NCBI GenBank assembly: GCA_008704415.1
Contig: VXIS01000069.1
Coordinates: forward strand, 103,911-167,910
DNA length: 64,000 nt
Origin: Sphaerosporella brunnea
Lineage: Eukaryota > Ascomycota > Pezizomycetes > Pezizales > Pyronemataceae
Direction of reading: 5' to 3'
The notes under the pieces were generated by a model that saw nothing but the letters and a program-made list of their open reading frames with translations, had not been told where the DNA came from and ran no database searches. Below, piece by piece: positions 47,565 to 58,000 of the stretch (positions are counted from its first letter, which is position 1; the number at the start of each line of letters is the position of its first letter). The position numbers and the translations under genes are program-made.

Positions 47565-48169
47565 ATGGCTCCCGCCGCCCCCACCTGCGAATCTAGACTC
47601 TTCGCCACTTTCACTGGTTCCATCGAGCCCCACCGCCCCAAGTGTTGCGTCCCAGGGCCATCAGCACTCGCAACGCCCCTTTGCCCCCTCCCCGTCGCCC
47701 GCAGCTGCCGGTGATCGACCTGTGCACCCCCTCCCCGGCCGTAAAGGTGGAGCCAAGCGATACACCTACTCTCCGAGTAAGTCTCGCCTCATCTTCTTTT
47801 GTACACAGCCGAACTGCCGCCGACGCATATCCTTAGTCCCCCCCCGGGTTGCCAGCAAACCCCGCCCCAAACGAACCTCAATCACCTTCCGATTTGGTGG
47901 GGAAGTGGAGGAGGAGGGCCACCTACCAGCGGTTAGATGCAGTGCCGGTCGAATTGCGCAAGCTGGCACTCAAGCTGGGCCTGGATGTGCCAGAGGGGCT
48001 CGAGGCCCAGCGAAGTGAAAGTTTCCATCTCAGGAGGCGGTGGCGGATGACGACGAGGAGGAGACGGATGAGGGGGGTGATTGCGATGAGAGGGAGGAGG
48101 TGGCTTGAGGGGATGGGAATGGGAGAGAAGGTGGAGGAGGACGACGAGGAGAGTGGTGAGGCATCGTAG
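47565..48169 (+). CDS. Hypothetical protein, gene model uncertain
   Basis: I do not recognise this product and the exons are not certain. Open segments after ATG 47565 include a Pro/Arg-rich stretch followed by LPVIDLCTPSPAVKVEPSD, which then meets a GTAAGT donor at 47780. Downstream, 47849-48169 is open with LVGKWRRRATYQRLDAVPVELRKLALKLGLDVPEG and ends either in a basic-then-acidic tail or, in another frame, in an acidic tail (ADDDEEETDEGGDCDE). VIDL is a SUMO-interaction core and VKVE fits the sumoylation consensus, but both are short. Frame changes in the first exon are unresolved. Confidence 0.4.
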
Positions 48170-48684
48170 AAGTACTTACTAATAGGCTGTTCCCCTTTTT
48201 CTTTTCCTTTATTTTCTTTTTTTTTTTTTTCGCGTCTTTTTCCTTTTATTCATATACTAGAAAGAATACAGGGCGCCGTGCGAGTGACATCTTGTAATTG
48301 CAAGGCCGCCTCTCCGACAACCACATCTAAAAAAACGCCGCAGCCAACCGCAGTCAATCCAGGAAAGACGAGGACAAAAAACCAGAAAAATTAGGACAAA
48401 AAGAAAAAACCAGGGTATCAATTACATACCTAACTTTCCATAGCTACATTGAAAAAAAAAGAAGTCCCAACATCTAGCCACCCTGTCTGCCTCTTCTTTG
48501 CTATACACCCGGCCCGTTCTCAAAATCCGCAGCACCTACCCCTTCGCCCCCACCAACAGCAACAAAAAGACAAAAAAAAGAAGCAGAAAACACCCGCCAA
48601 TGAATGATGCCCCAAACCTAACAGTCGCCACAAAAAAAGACCATATCTCAAAAAACGACAGACAAAAACAAAACAAAACAATGG
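48170..48684. other. Intergenic, homopolymer-rich
   Basis: T-runs near 48200-48245 and A-rich DNA to 48680, consistent with 3' UTRs of two convergent genes. Nothing else is recognised. Confidence 0.5.
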
Positions 48685-49350
48685 TTACAGAATGACGCAA
48701 CGACACCCGGGCGAAGCACCACCAGAGCCCTCCCTATCTGCGCCTCCGCGCGCGCCCTTCGTGCTCCGCTGCGTGCCGTCGTCGTCGCCCGCCTCGGCCG
48801 GCCGGATCGCCATGTGTATCACGTTCGCGGAGTCGGTGTTTAAGCGGCAGTCTGTCGGAGTTAGTCGGGTTGGGATGAGGGTGGGGGATGCACACCTTTC
48901 AACGGATTGCTGTCCTGCATGTACGCGCCGAAGTGGATGAGCTTTATGAATAGGGCGGAGGCAGGTCTTTGATCCCAGTCTATACTAATCAACATCATGG
49001 AGTTTTTTGTGGAGGGGAGGGCAAGGAATCCTACCATCCCGCCAATCTTTCCAGATACACTCCTTAAGCTGCCACACGCTGATGTCCAGCGGATCGCCCG
49101 TTGTCCCTGCGATCGCGTGCCGCTCCAGATACGCGCGGTCTAGTGTAAAGCTGTGGCGCACCCCGCTTTGTACTAGCACCGTGATCGAGAGACTATTTGT
49201 GCTCGCGGTGATCGCGGGCTTGGACTCTGGTTCTGCGGCTGCGGCCGTGGTGGTGGTAGTGGTGGTGGTGGTGGTAGGAGTCGGAGTCGGCTCCACGTCT
49301 GACGGTGGGGAGGATGAAGACTCGGGAGGCACGGGTGTGGGGCTCTCCAT
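48685..49350 (-). CDS. Membrane-anchored ubiquitin-fold protein (UBL3/MUB-like) with CaaX box
   Basis: Ubiquitin-like protein that is lipid-anchored instead of conjugated. Three exons: 49035-49350, 48896-48979 and 48685-48851, giving 188 codons. The N-terminus (residues 1-50) is Pro/Ser/Thr-rich with a run of ten Thr. The ubiquitin fold runs from SLSITVLVQSGVRHSFTL through VWQLKECIWKDWRDDWDQRPAS, then ALFIKLIHFGAYMQDSNPLKD and CRLNTDSANVIHMAIRPAE; the intron joins restore these family blocks exactly. A Gly-rich linker leads to the end CRCVIL: a CaaX box whose final Leu predicts geranylgeranylation, with a second Cys two residues before for possible S-acylation. Plant MUBs dock E2 enzymes at membranes; a like role is inference. 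Confidence 0.93.
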
Positions 49351-50463
49351 GATTGCGGAGGTGCTGGTGTGGGTAGTGTTGCGGAAGGAAGGATGGGTTC
49401 TGGTGGTGGGGGTGGTGGATGGGAAGATCTCGCGAGAAAGGAAGGGGCGATGCGTGCCCTTCGCGGTCGCGCCAACGGAAAATCAGGCCGAGTTGCGGAT
49501 CAGAAGGAAAGGCCAATTTGCGTTCCGCTTGAGTCGTCGTCGTCGGATGGATAGTATTATTTTTTTAACGCCGCGGGTCTTGCGATATCCGCGCGGAGGG
49601 GGAGTTGGTGGTTTGGTTGGGGGGAGGTTGGTGTGGTGAGAGAGTGAGGTGGGTACAGGATGCGGGATAAGTTGGGTAGCGCATGTATCAAGTATCTTTG
49701 CTCCTGAACAGCGATCGACCCGTAACAAAGCAGAGGAAAGAGCGGGATCGCTGTTCCCCACAGAATTCAAACACTTCTCTTCGCATCTGTGGGGTTCTCG
49801 TTTACGTTGAGTTTCCGACATTACATGCATGCGTGATGCTCTTAGAGTACTAGAGTACAGCACATAGCGCCACCAGCACCAGCCACCCTGCATGCATGTT
49901 TCTATGCACACCCCTGATCTTCGTCAACCGCAACGGCAACGTTCATCGAAGTTCTGCCACGATAAAAACAGACCTATCCGGCGGCAAGTTGCTAGCCTTC
50001 GCTTGGCGTTTGTTATTGTTCCATCATCTGTACAAGCGTTCGTTTACCGCATAAACTCGCGAACAAGAGACTGGGCTAAGTCACTGCGCCATGTGGCAAA
50101 GTCACTAAGCCTACATGGCGCAGTGACTTAGCCCAGTCTCTTGTTCGCGAGTTTATGCGGTATTCTATGCATACTTCCTACTGCACGCATCCACGGAGTC
50201 GAGTGATGCCGAGAGAACCACCCATGTGCACGATGACATCAGATGGAACCACCGACAGCATCAGACATCATATTTAGCACGCAACGAGGCTGAAGCATTG
50301 TGTGCATCATAGGGCTGATAAGCAAGTAATTATTGCGTGGCCGCGGGATAACCATGAACACTTCTAGACATTCTCTATCAACCACTACCAAGTATCTATC
50401 TAAATACAATACAAGAAGAAATATCGAAAAATACAAATACAATGCCTCCATACAAATACACCA
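49351..50463. other. Intergenic with a perfect hairpin
   Basis: Contains the inverted repeat at 50045-50162. No gene is supported; minus-strand open frames near 49483-49911 are not protein-like. Confidence 0.5.
50045..50162. repeat. Perfect 50-bp inverted repeat (hairpin), 18-nt loop
   Basis: Positions 50045-50094 and 50113-50162 are exact reverse complements over 50 bp. The 18-base loop itself carries AAGTCACT, also present in both arms. The outer 14 bases, TACCGCATAAACTC, match the outer end of the element in the MATE intron (TATCGCATAAACTC). A transcript would fold to long double-stranded RNA. It is either a very compact palindromic MITE or a recent inverted duplication. Confidence 0.85.
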
Positions 50464-53310
50464 CTAACCCCGTCGGATAACCTCCTCGCAAAGCGACCTC
50501 GCAACTTTATACTCGCCTCCATACCCCGTATCATCAGCAATAGCAAGAACCCTCATGAAAGCTCTAGCCAGGGGGACATTTCCCGTGAACGAGACTCTCG
50601 GGACCTCTTTATCCATCGCCTGCAACCCCGCCATTCTCGCCGTATACACAGCAATATCCTGTCTCCTGCCCAACACGACAAGGCCAAATATGAGCTTGTA
50701 ATACTCAGCATCTCTGACAACGCCATGCAGCGGTAGCCGTTTCCAGACGGACCACATCGCCTGGTATTTCCTGGACAATCCCAGGGCGGTAAGGTAATCC
50801 AGGTGGTACTCGGCCAGGGTATATCGGTACGGGGAGCTGGGGGAAGAAAGGGACCCGAGTCCCTTGCCGCTGAAGATGCGAGGGTGGAACGACAGTTTTT
50901 CGCCCGGCTCGAGACCGAGAGAGAGGTCAAGGGGTTGCTGTGGATCCCAGGAATGGGAGAGGAGGGCGTTGCGCGCGTTGGTTATTAGAACTTTCTGGAG
51001 CGCGAGGAAAATGGCGTATCTGAACTCTGGACAGTCATGGAGGATTTTGCCATCGGTAGTGTGAGGTTGCAAGGCGTTAACGTAAGTGCCGATTAGTTCT
51101 GCGCGTTTGTCCGCGTGGTATTGCCAACCGTGTTCAACGGTTGGGCGAAGCTCGGCGCAGGTCGCAGCGTGGTGAGCGAGGTGGTAGTAGTGTTCAGCCT
51201 TGATGGGGAGGCCGCGAGCACGCAGAGACTCTAGGTGGGAGTGGATACTGTCGATTGGGTAGGCAGAGGGAAGGCGTGTGTTGGCGGATAGGAGGAAGAA
51301 GAGGGTGTATTTCACCTGGTCCTCCTGTGGAGCGGCGGAGAGGGTTTGGTGGAAGGTACGGAGGAAGGGAGTGGAGGTGGTGTTGGTGATGTTGGTGCTG
51401 GTGCTGGTGCCGAGGAGAAGCGTAGGTGGTACGAGTGGGGATTGGAGGGCCTTGAGGTGGGCTTCGAGGCGTTGTTCGGTTGTAAAAGTGGATAGGAAAC
51501 TGCTGAGGTCGCCGGTACGCAGAAATGTGGGGAACGATGGGTGCGCGGTTATGTCTATTTGAGCGGTTGCGGCACCTTCAGAGGATGAGGATGTAAGCTC
51601 GTGAAAAGACCTCTTTTGAACCATGGGACCACTAACTGACGGCTTTAGGGTGTACGGGGTTTGAACTGGTTGAATTTTGTCTGCTTCCTGCTGCACCTCA
51701 CCCTGAACAGCCTCACTCTCCCCAACATTCAGTGCCGCAGCTTGCTCTTTTTGGGCCTCCCGCACCACTTCTGCCGCCACCCCTGGAGCCAAAATTCGTT
51801 CCTCCTTCTGGGACGCGGGCACAGGAGCAGCTTCCGGTGCTACAGCCTCTACGGCCTCCTGAACCACATCGGCCTCCTCCTTCTGGGACGCGGACACAGG
51901 AGCAGCTTCCGGTGCTACAGCCTCTACGGCCTCCTGAACCACATCGGCCTCCTCCTTCTGGGACGCGGGCACAGGAGCAGCTTCCGGTGCTACAGCCTCT
52001 ACGGCCTCCTGAACCACATCGGCCTCCTCCTTCTGGGACGCGGGCACAGGAGCAGCTTCCGGTGCTACAGCCTCTACGGCCTCCTGAACCACATCGGCCT
52101 CCTCCTTCTGAACAACGGGCATCTCCTCACGGGCCACGTTTTCAGGTATATCCTGACTCATCTCTGGCACCGCATCTTCCTGAGACACAACTTGGGCCTC
52201 CTGCTGGGCATTCTTCCGTCTTCCCTCTTTCGCCCACTTTTTTTCCCTTTCCGCCTGCCTCTTTGCCTCTGCAATCCGGTGTCTCTCAGCCTGTTCCAGC
52301 ACCGGAGTCCAAAGTCCCTCAAGATCCATCTCCTCCCTCTTCTGCTTTGTGAAAAGCTGCACAACCACACCCTGACCCCCACCATTCACGCACACCCACC
52401 CCGCGCTCCCTGCCTCATCAACCTCTCCCATCTCCGTGGACACAACCTTTCCTCTCCGTTGTTTCCGGCGGTTGATAAGTCTCAATTCGTTTCTTCCCAA
52501 CAGTCCATCCGCAAATGACTGCCAGTTGTAGTGCGAGCGCATAAACCGACACACTCTGTCCGCTGTAGCGTGTAGATGACGAAGGGACCGCGCATTGCCA
52601 AGAATCATGATCGTGCTTCCAATTGCAGGCGGTGGGTTCAGCTTCCGTAGATCCAGGAGTTTCAGGTTGGTGATTCCATGCTCTTCGGAGAGCTGTTGCA
52701 GCATTTCGGTCAGCTCGGGTGGGGGATTCGCGGGTAGGTTGGGGAGCTTTTCACGCTCTGCAAGCGGGTGCCTGGGCGCCTTCGGGGTCTCCACCCGTAG
52801 AAACCATGGGACTGCATCTGCTTTTGGTGACGCGGGGGTCCCTTGGGCTTCTCCGGGCTTGTACAAGACTGTAGCCTCATCCACTGCTTTTGGCGCTTCC
52901 GATGTTGTGCCTTTTGTTTCCTTGGGAGCGCTCCGGGCTTCCGGGGAGTTTTCGGTGGGTAGACTGGTTATCTCAGCAGTTACATCTGGTGCAACTAGGT
53001 CCCCGGAAGAGACTTCGGAAGGAATATTTTCCGCTTCCACAGGTGCATTCTGTGCCTCAAGAGATGTTTGGGGCTTCTCAATTTCTTCGAGAGCCTTAGG
53101 GTACTCGGCAGAAACGCTGGTGGGTACATTGGTGATGGTGGAACTGAGTCTCACGGCCGTGTGACGGAATGATCGAGCCGTCGGAGGTGCTAATCGTCGT
53201 AGATGTCTCGTTGGAAGAACAGTCAGGCGGATCCTCGCTCCGCATGCCACCGCCGCGAAGGCAGACAGCAGCCTGGTCGAGCAGGTAGCGCATCTCTGAG
53301 GGTTTGGCAT
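50464..53310 (-). CDS. ATP25: ATP25, mitochondrial protein for OLI1 mRNA stability and F0 ring assembly
   Basis: Mitochondrial inner-membrane-associated protein. In yeast it is cut in two: the N-terminal half, related to the ribosome-silencing factor RsfS, helps assemble the Atp9 ring, and the C-terminal half stabilises OLI1 (ATP9) mRNA. It is one exon of 948 codons from ATG 53310, with an Arg-rich presequence (RLLSAFAAVACGARIRLTVL...). The RsfS-like domain is at about 165-320: VPWFLRVETPKAP, LKLLDLRKLNPPPAIGSTIMILGNARSLRHLHATADR, RRKQRRGK. A Glu/Ala/Val linker follows with four near-identical 25-residue repeats. The conserved C-terminal block ends LSRKYQAMWSVWKRLPL...EYKVARSLCEEVIRRG. It is divergent from the DcpS gene with 126 bp between starts. 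Confidence 0.93.
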   Translation of the reverse strand: MPNPQRCATCSTRLLSAFAAVACGARIRLTVLPTRHLRRLAPPTARSFRHTAVRLSSTITNVPTSVSAEYPKALEEIEKPQTSLEAQNAPVEAENIPSEVSSGDLVAPDVTAEITSLPTENSPEARSAPKETKGTTSEAPKAVDEATVLYKPGEAQGTPASPKADAVPWFLRVETPKAPRHPLAEREKLPNLPANPPPELTEMLQQLSEEHGITNLKLLDLRKLNPPPAIGSTIMILGNARSLRHLHATADRVCRFMRSHYNWQSFADGLLGRNELRLINRRKQRRGKVVSTEMGEVDEAGSAGWVCVNGGGQGVVVQLFTKQKREEMDLEGLWTPVLEQAERHRIAEAKRQAEREKKWAKEGRRKNAQQEAQVVSQEDAVPEMSQDIPENVAREEMPVVQKEEADVVQEAVEAVAPEAAPVPASQKEEADVVQEAVEAVAPEAAPVPASQKEEADVVQEAVEAVAPEAAPVSASQKEEADVVQEAVEAVAPEAAPVPASQKEERILAPGVAAEVVREAQKEQAAALNVGESEAVQGEVQQEADKIQPVQTPYTLKPSVSGPMVQKRSFHELTSSSSEGAATAQIDITAHPSFPTFLRTGDLSSFLSTFTTEQRLEAHLKALQSPLVPPTLLLGTSTSTNITNTTSTPFLRTFHQTLSAAPQEDQVKYTLFFLLSANTRLPSAYPIDSIHSHLESLRARGLPIKAEHYYHLAHHAATCAELRPTVEHGWQYHADKRAELIGTYVNALQPHTTDGKILHDCPEFRYAIFLALQKVLITNARNALLSHSWDPQQPLDLSLGLEPGEKLSFHPRIFSGKGLGSLSSPSSPYRYTLAEYHLDYLTALGLSRKYQAMWSVWKRLPLHGVVRDAEYYKLIFGLVVLGRRQDIAVYTARMAGLQAMDKEVPRVSFTGNVPLARAFMRVLAIADDTGYGGEYKVARSLCEEVIRRG
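51811..52110 (-). repeat. Four 75-bp tandem repeats inside ATP25
   Basis: Units start at 51811, 51886, 51961 and 52036 and differ by a single G/A in the second one, as far as I can see. Each encodes 25 residues around QKEEADVVQEAVEAVAPEAA. They lie in the linker between the two functional halves. Confidence 0.92.
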
Positions 53311-53436
53311 AGTTGCACGGGTTGGTGGGGTGTCGTGGAGCAGGGCTTGTGAAACAGAAAAAGTTGAGGATGCAGCCAAGCCGGGGCGACAAACCCCGCC
53401 ATTCTTCACCAGAGATTACTCGGCCACCCGTTCAAA
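53311..53436. promoter_or_regulatory. 126-bp bidirectional promoter, ATP25 / DcpS
   Basis: Two start codons point away from each other across 126 bp, so both promoters and both 5' leaders must be compact or overlap the opposite gene. Confidence 0.55.
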
Positions 53437-54613
53437 ATGTCCGTTCCGGAGATTGAGGCCATCAGGAAGTTCGTCTTCGAGCGGATTCTCAACCAAGGTG
53501 AATGCATCCCTGCGATACGTGCATTCTTGAGGGCCGTCGGCTCATGCAGACAACCCAGATACTCGCACGAAATCCGTCAATCTCTTCGGAGCTATTGATT
53601 CCCAGCCGGCCATCATCATCGCTGAGAAGACCGCGTTTCCGACGGATTCAGATATCCTGGAATCTTTCTCTAAAGAGACTCACCTGCCCGCACTCTCATT
53701 GATCGAGCACAATGACATATACCATTGGTTCTTAGCTTCTCTGGAGTCCGGAGAGCTTCCTCGCTGTGCGAACGCTAAGCTCACCCTGATATACCCTGCG
53801 ACGGAGACGCACGTCCGGAAGTACTCCGCCCAGAGTCTTCGTATGGTAACCGAGACTGCGTATGTTCCATTTCCACGAGTTTGCAGCGGCACAATTTTCT
53901 GATTGCGAGAAAGCGCCATCTACAAGGAGTTTGTGCTGCCATACATCAACACCAAGCGAGAGAATGGCAGATTGAACTGGGTGTACAACATTCTCGAGAA
54001 AAAAAAAGAGAGCGAGAGCATCATAATTGAAGATACAGACGATCGAGAGGGCTTCATGTTGCTGCCAGACTTGTATGTCCTGGCTCGGTATCTCGGCCCT
54101 GTCTGCTCTTGCTGACTGGAGGGCAGGAAATGGGATAGAAAGACCATGAATAGTCTGTACACCATGGCTCTGGTTCGCAGGAGAGACGTCACCTCTATCC
54201 GGGACCTTAAGAAGAAGGATGCTCCTTGGCTACGCAGACTTCAGAAGAACATCTTGCAGGGACTTTGCAGCAAGTACCCCGATCTCGAAGAGGATCAAAT
54301 CAAGCTCTATGTTCACTGTAAGACACCATGCTACTGTAATTATCATTGATCGCTGGTTGACCGCCATATTCCAGACCATCCTTCGTACTATCACTTCCAC
54401 ATCCACGCGGTCGCAGTCTCGCATGACGGCGGAAGTGGGCAGGCTGCTGGAAAGGCTTTGCTGCTGCAAACTGTCATTAGCCAACTTGAGAGCCTGGGCG
54501 GTGACCAAGAAGCTGGGCTGGCAGACGTCGATTTCACCTTCTTCCTGGGGGAGGAGAGTGAATTGTGGCAGAACGTGTTTTCCAATATGAAGAAGGGGGG
54601 GAAGACTGCATAA
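53437..54613 (+). CDS. DCS1: Scavenger mRNA-decapping enzyme (DcpS/Dcs1, HIT family)
   Basis: Hydrolyses the m7GpppN cap left by 3'-5' mRNA decay. Five exons: 53437-53497, 53550-53859, 53914-54072, 54127-54317 and 54375-54613, giving 319 codons. The N-terminal domain includes KTAFPTDSDILESF and NDIYHWFLASL, the hinge YKEFVLPYINT, and the cap-binding region LLPDLKWDRKTMNSLYTMALV. The HIT motif is built across the last intron: HYHPSYYHFHIHAV, with the central His as nucleophile. The end (ADVDFTFFLGEESELWQNVF) is usual. All landmark residues are present, so it should be active. Confidence 0.95.
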
Positions 54614-55094
54614 AGCGGTCAAGAAGTGGATACCCATCGCGATTAGAGTTAAAAGTTGTTCACAATCTTGTGATTTCCAGTGAGTGTGTCACGTGTTGAG
54701 CGTGGCTGTACTAGCCAGGTTTAGGATTAGTTATGCGGGTTCGGTCGCGGCCTCCATCGTGAAAACCCTCATCGCGTCTTCCCGCCCATCCTCGGATCCT
54801 CCTACCCCCCTCAGTGCATTTTTCACCCCCTAGGCCCGTCCCTCTTTCGGTTTCCCTCACCATTCCAGTAGTCGGCCCGGTGTCCAGTGCTAATCCCGAT
54901 CGTCTAAGTCGGCTTCTTTCTCTCGTTGCCAGCTGGACATGGACACTCGAACTTTGAACTTTGAACTTTGAATAGGAAATTGTTCCAGTAACCGTGTTTG
55001 TACGCATTGGAGGAACGACATCATTTTCTTCTTCCATCAACTTTCTTGAACACATCGTCAAACTGCTGCCGGGCGTCGAAATACTACCGCCACC
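54614..55094. other. Intergenic, upstream of SCC2
   Basis: A short (ACTTTGA)3 tandem lies near 54952-54973. Otherwise this is promoter and leader sequence with no recognised site. The SCC2 start has a good context (CACCATGA). Confidence 0.5.
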
Positions 55095-58000
55095 ATGAAC
55101 GGCTCCAGCCGCCGCCAGATCCCGCCGGTAGACGTGGACGATGCGTTACAGTATACCCCACTGTCGTCCATCGTTCCCTTCGGTCCAGGTACGTTTAGAG
55201 TTCGAGCCCAGTGTATCTCCACGCTTTGCTGATCTTTTTGGACTTAATAAGACATGATCCCAATACCTTCTATTTCCACCGCCTCGGGATCGTCACTTTA
55301 CCACTCAGACGCCGAACGGGAACACTCGCGCCAGGCACTGGATTTGCTCAACCAACGGGCTCAGGCGGACCCGGAATCGAAGTTGGTCCGGAAATATCTA
55401 CACGATATCATGTCCCAGCTTCCTGCCGCTACAGAATAGTGAGTTCACTAGACGGAGTCGCCAAAGGCTCAACGTGCACTCTAAATGGCGTGCTAATACA
55501 TGGCTCGGAGCAGTGACTTTACGAGAGCACCGCACTCTGCTATGTCAGTTGATAACTCGGATCAAGTTGTTGCGGAGATGCTCCGTACTGCTGGAGCTGG
55601 GAAGTTTGCAGAGATGGTCATCGGAAAATCCAATGTCTCTTTTCTCAGTAAACAACTTCCCGTGGACTGCCGGATGACATCAGGCTGACACTTTTGCGAC
55701 GTACAGATAAAGAAATCATCGGATCCGCGAAGAATCCCAGGTCATCCGCCTCTGCTCCTAATGTCATGACGCCTACACCGGCACCACGTCTCGTGGCACA
55801 TCCAAATCACTACACCTACGGCAACGCTCTGCCAGCGGCGACACCTCAGGGTTTTCAGGCAAGCCCGTATCCGACCCCATCTAATAGCCATCGAGCTTTC
55901 CAAATAGAGATACCGGTAACGCCGGCGCACCGCAGATTGACTCCGAACCCTGGTGGTCACCCCTCCCAAACATCGATGTCGCCGAGCCCCTCATTGGGTG
56001 CCAAAGTGGTCAGCGCGGTTGTTCTTAAGCCATCTCCTCACATTGACCGCTCGGAATATGCAAAGTATGAGAAGCTGGACCAGAGGTTGAAACAGTCGAA
56101 AGCATTTACAGAAGGCACTCCATCGAAAAACCGCAAACGGCGATATGATACTTCGGATGATGATGACGATGGCCCGATAGTGGTCGGTGTGGATCAACGC
56201 GCCAAGGCTGATAGCTCGTTGTCGAGCCTCATGCATCTTATAGATTCCATATTCCAGGCCGAAGATAACTTACAGGCAGATACTTCGGGTAAATATGCAG
56301 GCTACGAGTCATCCAAGTTCTGGTTGTCGGGAACTACTGACCCATGCCTTTCCACGGCTATTCAGGCGAAGCTAGAATTTTCTATAAAGAAGGTCATATC
56401 GGTGAAGAGATTTGCACAGGTCCCTGTCGATGATCTCCTGAGAATTCAGAAGCTTTGCGAAAATGCGCTCAAGGCGGAGGCGGAGAACATCATGCCGCCT
56501 GAGAATCCCGCCGAATCTGACGTCGAAGACTGGTTGGCACGGGTTGCATTGGTAGACAATGGTCTTAAGACCGCTAAGACTGTGCTTCGAATCATGGTCG
56601 GGGGCAGAGAGGAGAAGCAACTCTATTCCGAGGACCTATTGGCCAGCGTGCTTTTACTTGTCAAAAATCTGATCGAAGGAGCTTTCAATCCCATGATTGA
56701 GATGAGATCTGGAGGCGACCAGCCTGGCCTTTTCAAGTCAGCGTTCGCCCAGAAGAAAATCCTCGGTGGCTTGTTGCACGAAGTTACAAATGTTCTCTCC
56801 ATCTTTTCACAAATGGTTGCGAACGAAGAGGCCACGGAGTCGGCAATTAATTCTGCCCTGTACATGGCAGCTGCTATTATATTTGTGGAAAATGCTAGCA
56901 ATGAAAAGGATTCGCTCTTTGGGATCCAGAGAGTCGAACTGTTCAGAATGGCGGCAATGGATATATTGGCCAAGATCTTCGCCAAATATCCAGAACAGAG
57001 GTCAAACATCATATTCGAGCAAATATTGGCCAACCTCGAAAAACTACCGGTCAACAGGGCGACTGCAAGGCAGTTTAAATTGGTTGAAGGCGGCAAGAAC
57101 ATACAATTGGTCAGCGCTTTGATAATGAGGCTTGTCCAAACCGGTGGAACCTATCAGGCGAAGAAGAAAAAACGCGGACTTATCTCGGATGAGAATGGTC
57201 AATTGCACCTCCAGGAAGACATCACCAGATACAACGAAGATGATGAGGACCGAAGTCCGGATCAAACCGTGACTAAGTTGCACCACCTCTACAGTCCTCT
57301 TCTGGAAGATGCACAGAAGACTTCCAGTTCGATTGTTAGTTACTTGGTCCAGAAAGCAATGAACACAACCAAAACCGGCGATCAACCTTACCGACATCTT
57401 CTGGATATTTTCACGGAGGATTTCCTGGCGGTTCTCGGATCTCCTGAGTGGCCTGCGGCAGAACTTCTTCTTCGCAGTTTGGCACGTAGTATGTGCAACA
57501 TCATCGATGGCGAGAAGCAGCCCGTGACTGCTAAGACAATGGCTCTGGACATGCTCGGTGTTATGGGCAGTGGCATTTGTGATTTGGTTGTTCATCTCCG
57601 TGAGGGTCGTCGGAACCGCGAGAGCGGTGGAGACGCTCAGATTTCTGACCTCATTGACAAATACCTCGAGATCGATGGTAGCGGCTCAAACAGAGCTGCC
57701 GCAGTTTCGGCTCTGGAGGAAGATCTGTTAAGCTGGAGTGGGCCGTTCCGAATTGCCCTCGAACACCTATTTGAAGCCCGTACTCGCGACAGTATGCTTC
57801 AGAGCGCATGCGGATATTATCTTACGCTATGGAGCTCTAGGGTATGCACTCTGTGGGACAAAGTGGCTGAAGATGACGATGATGCGGCTATCGAGATATC
57901 CCAGTGTGCATCGCATCTCAAGCAGATGACTCTGCATAGAGAGTGGGACGACGATCTGGATCTGGATGCATTCACACCGTCTCAAATGCGCCAAGCATAC

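Noticed and set aside
51661..52518. A 285-codon open frame on the plus strand, rich in repeats
   Set aside because: It lies antisense to ATP25. It is open because the tandem repeat has no stops in this frame; the minus strand has the conserved protein.
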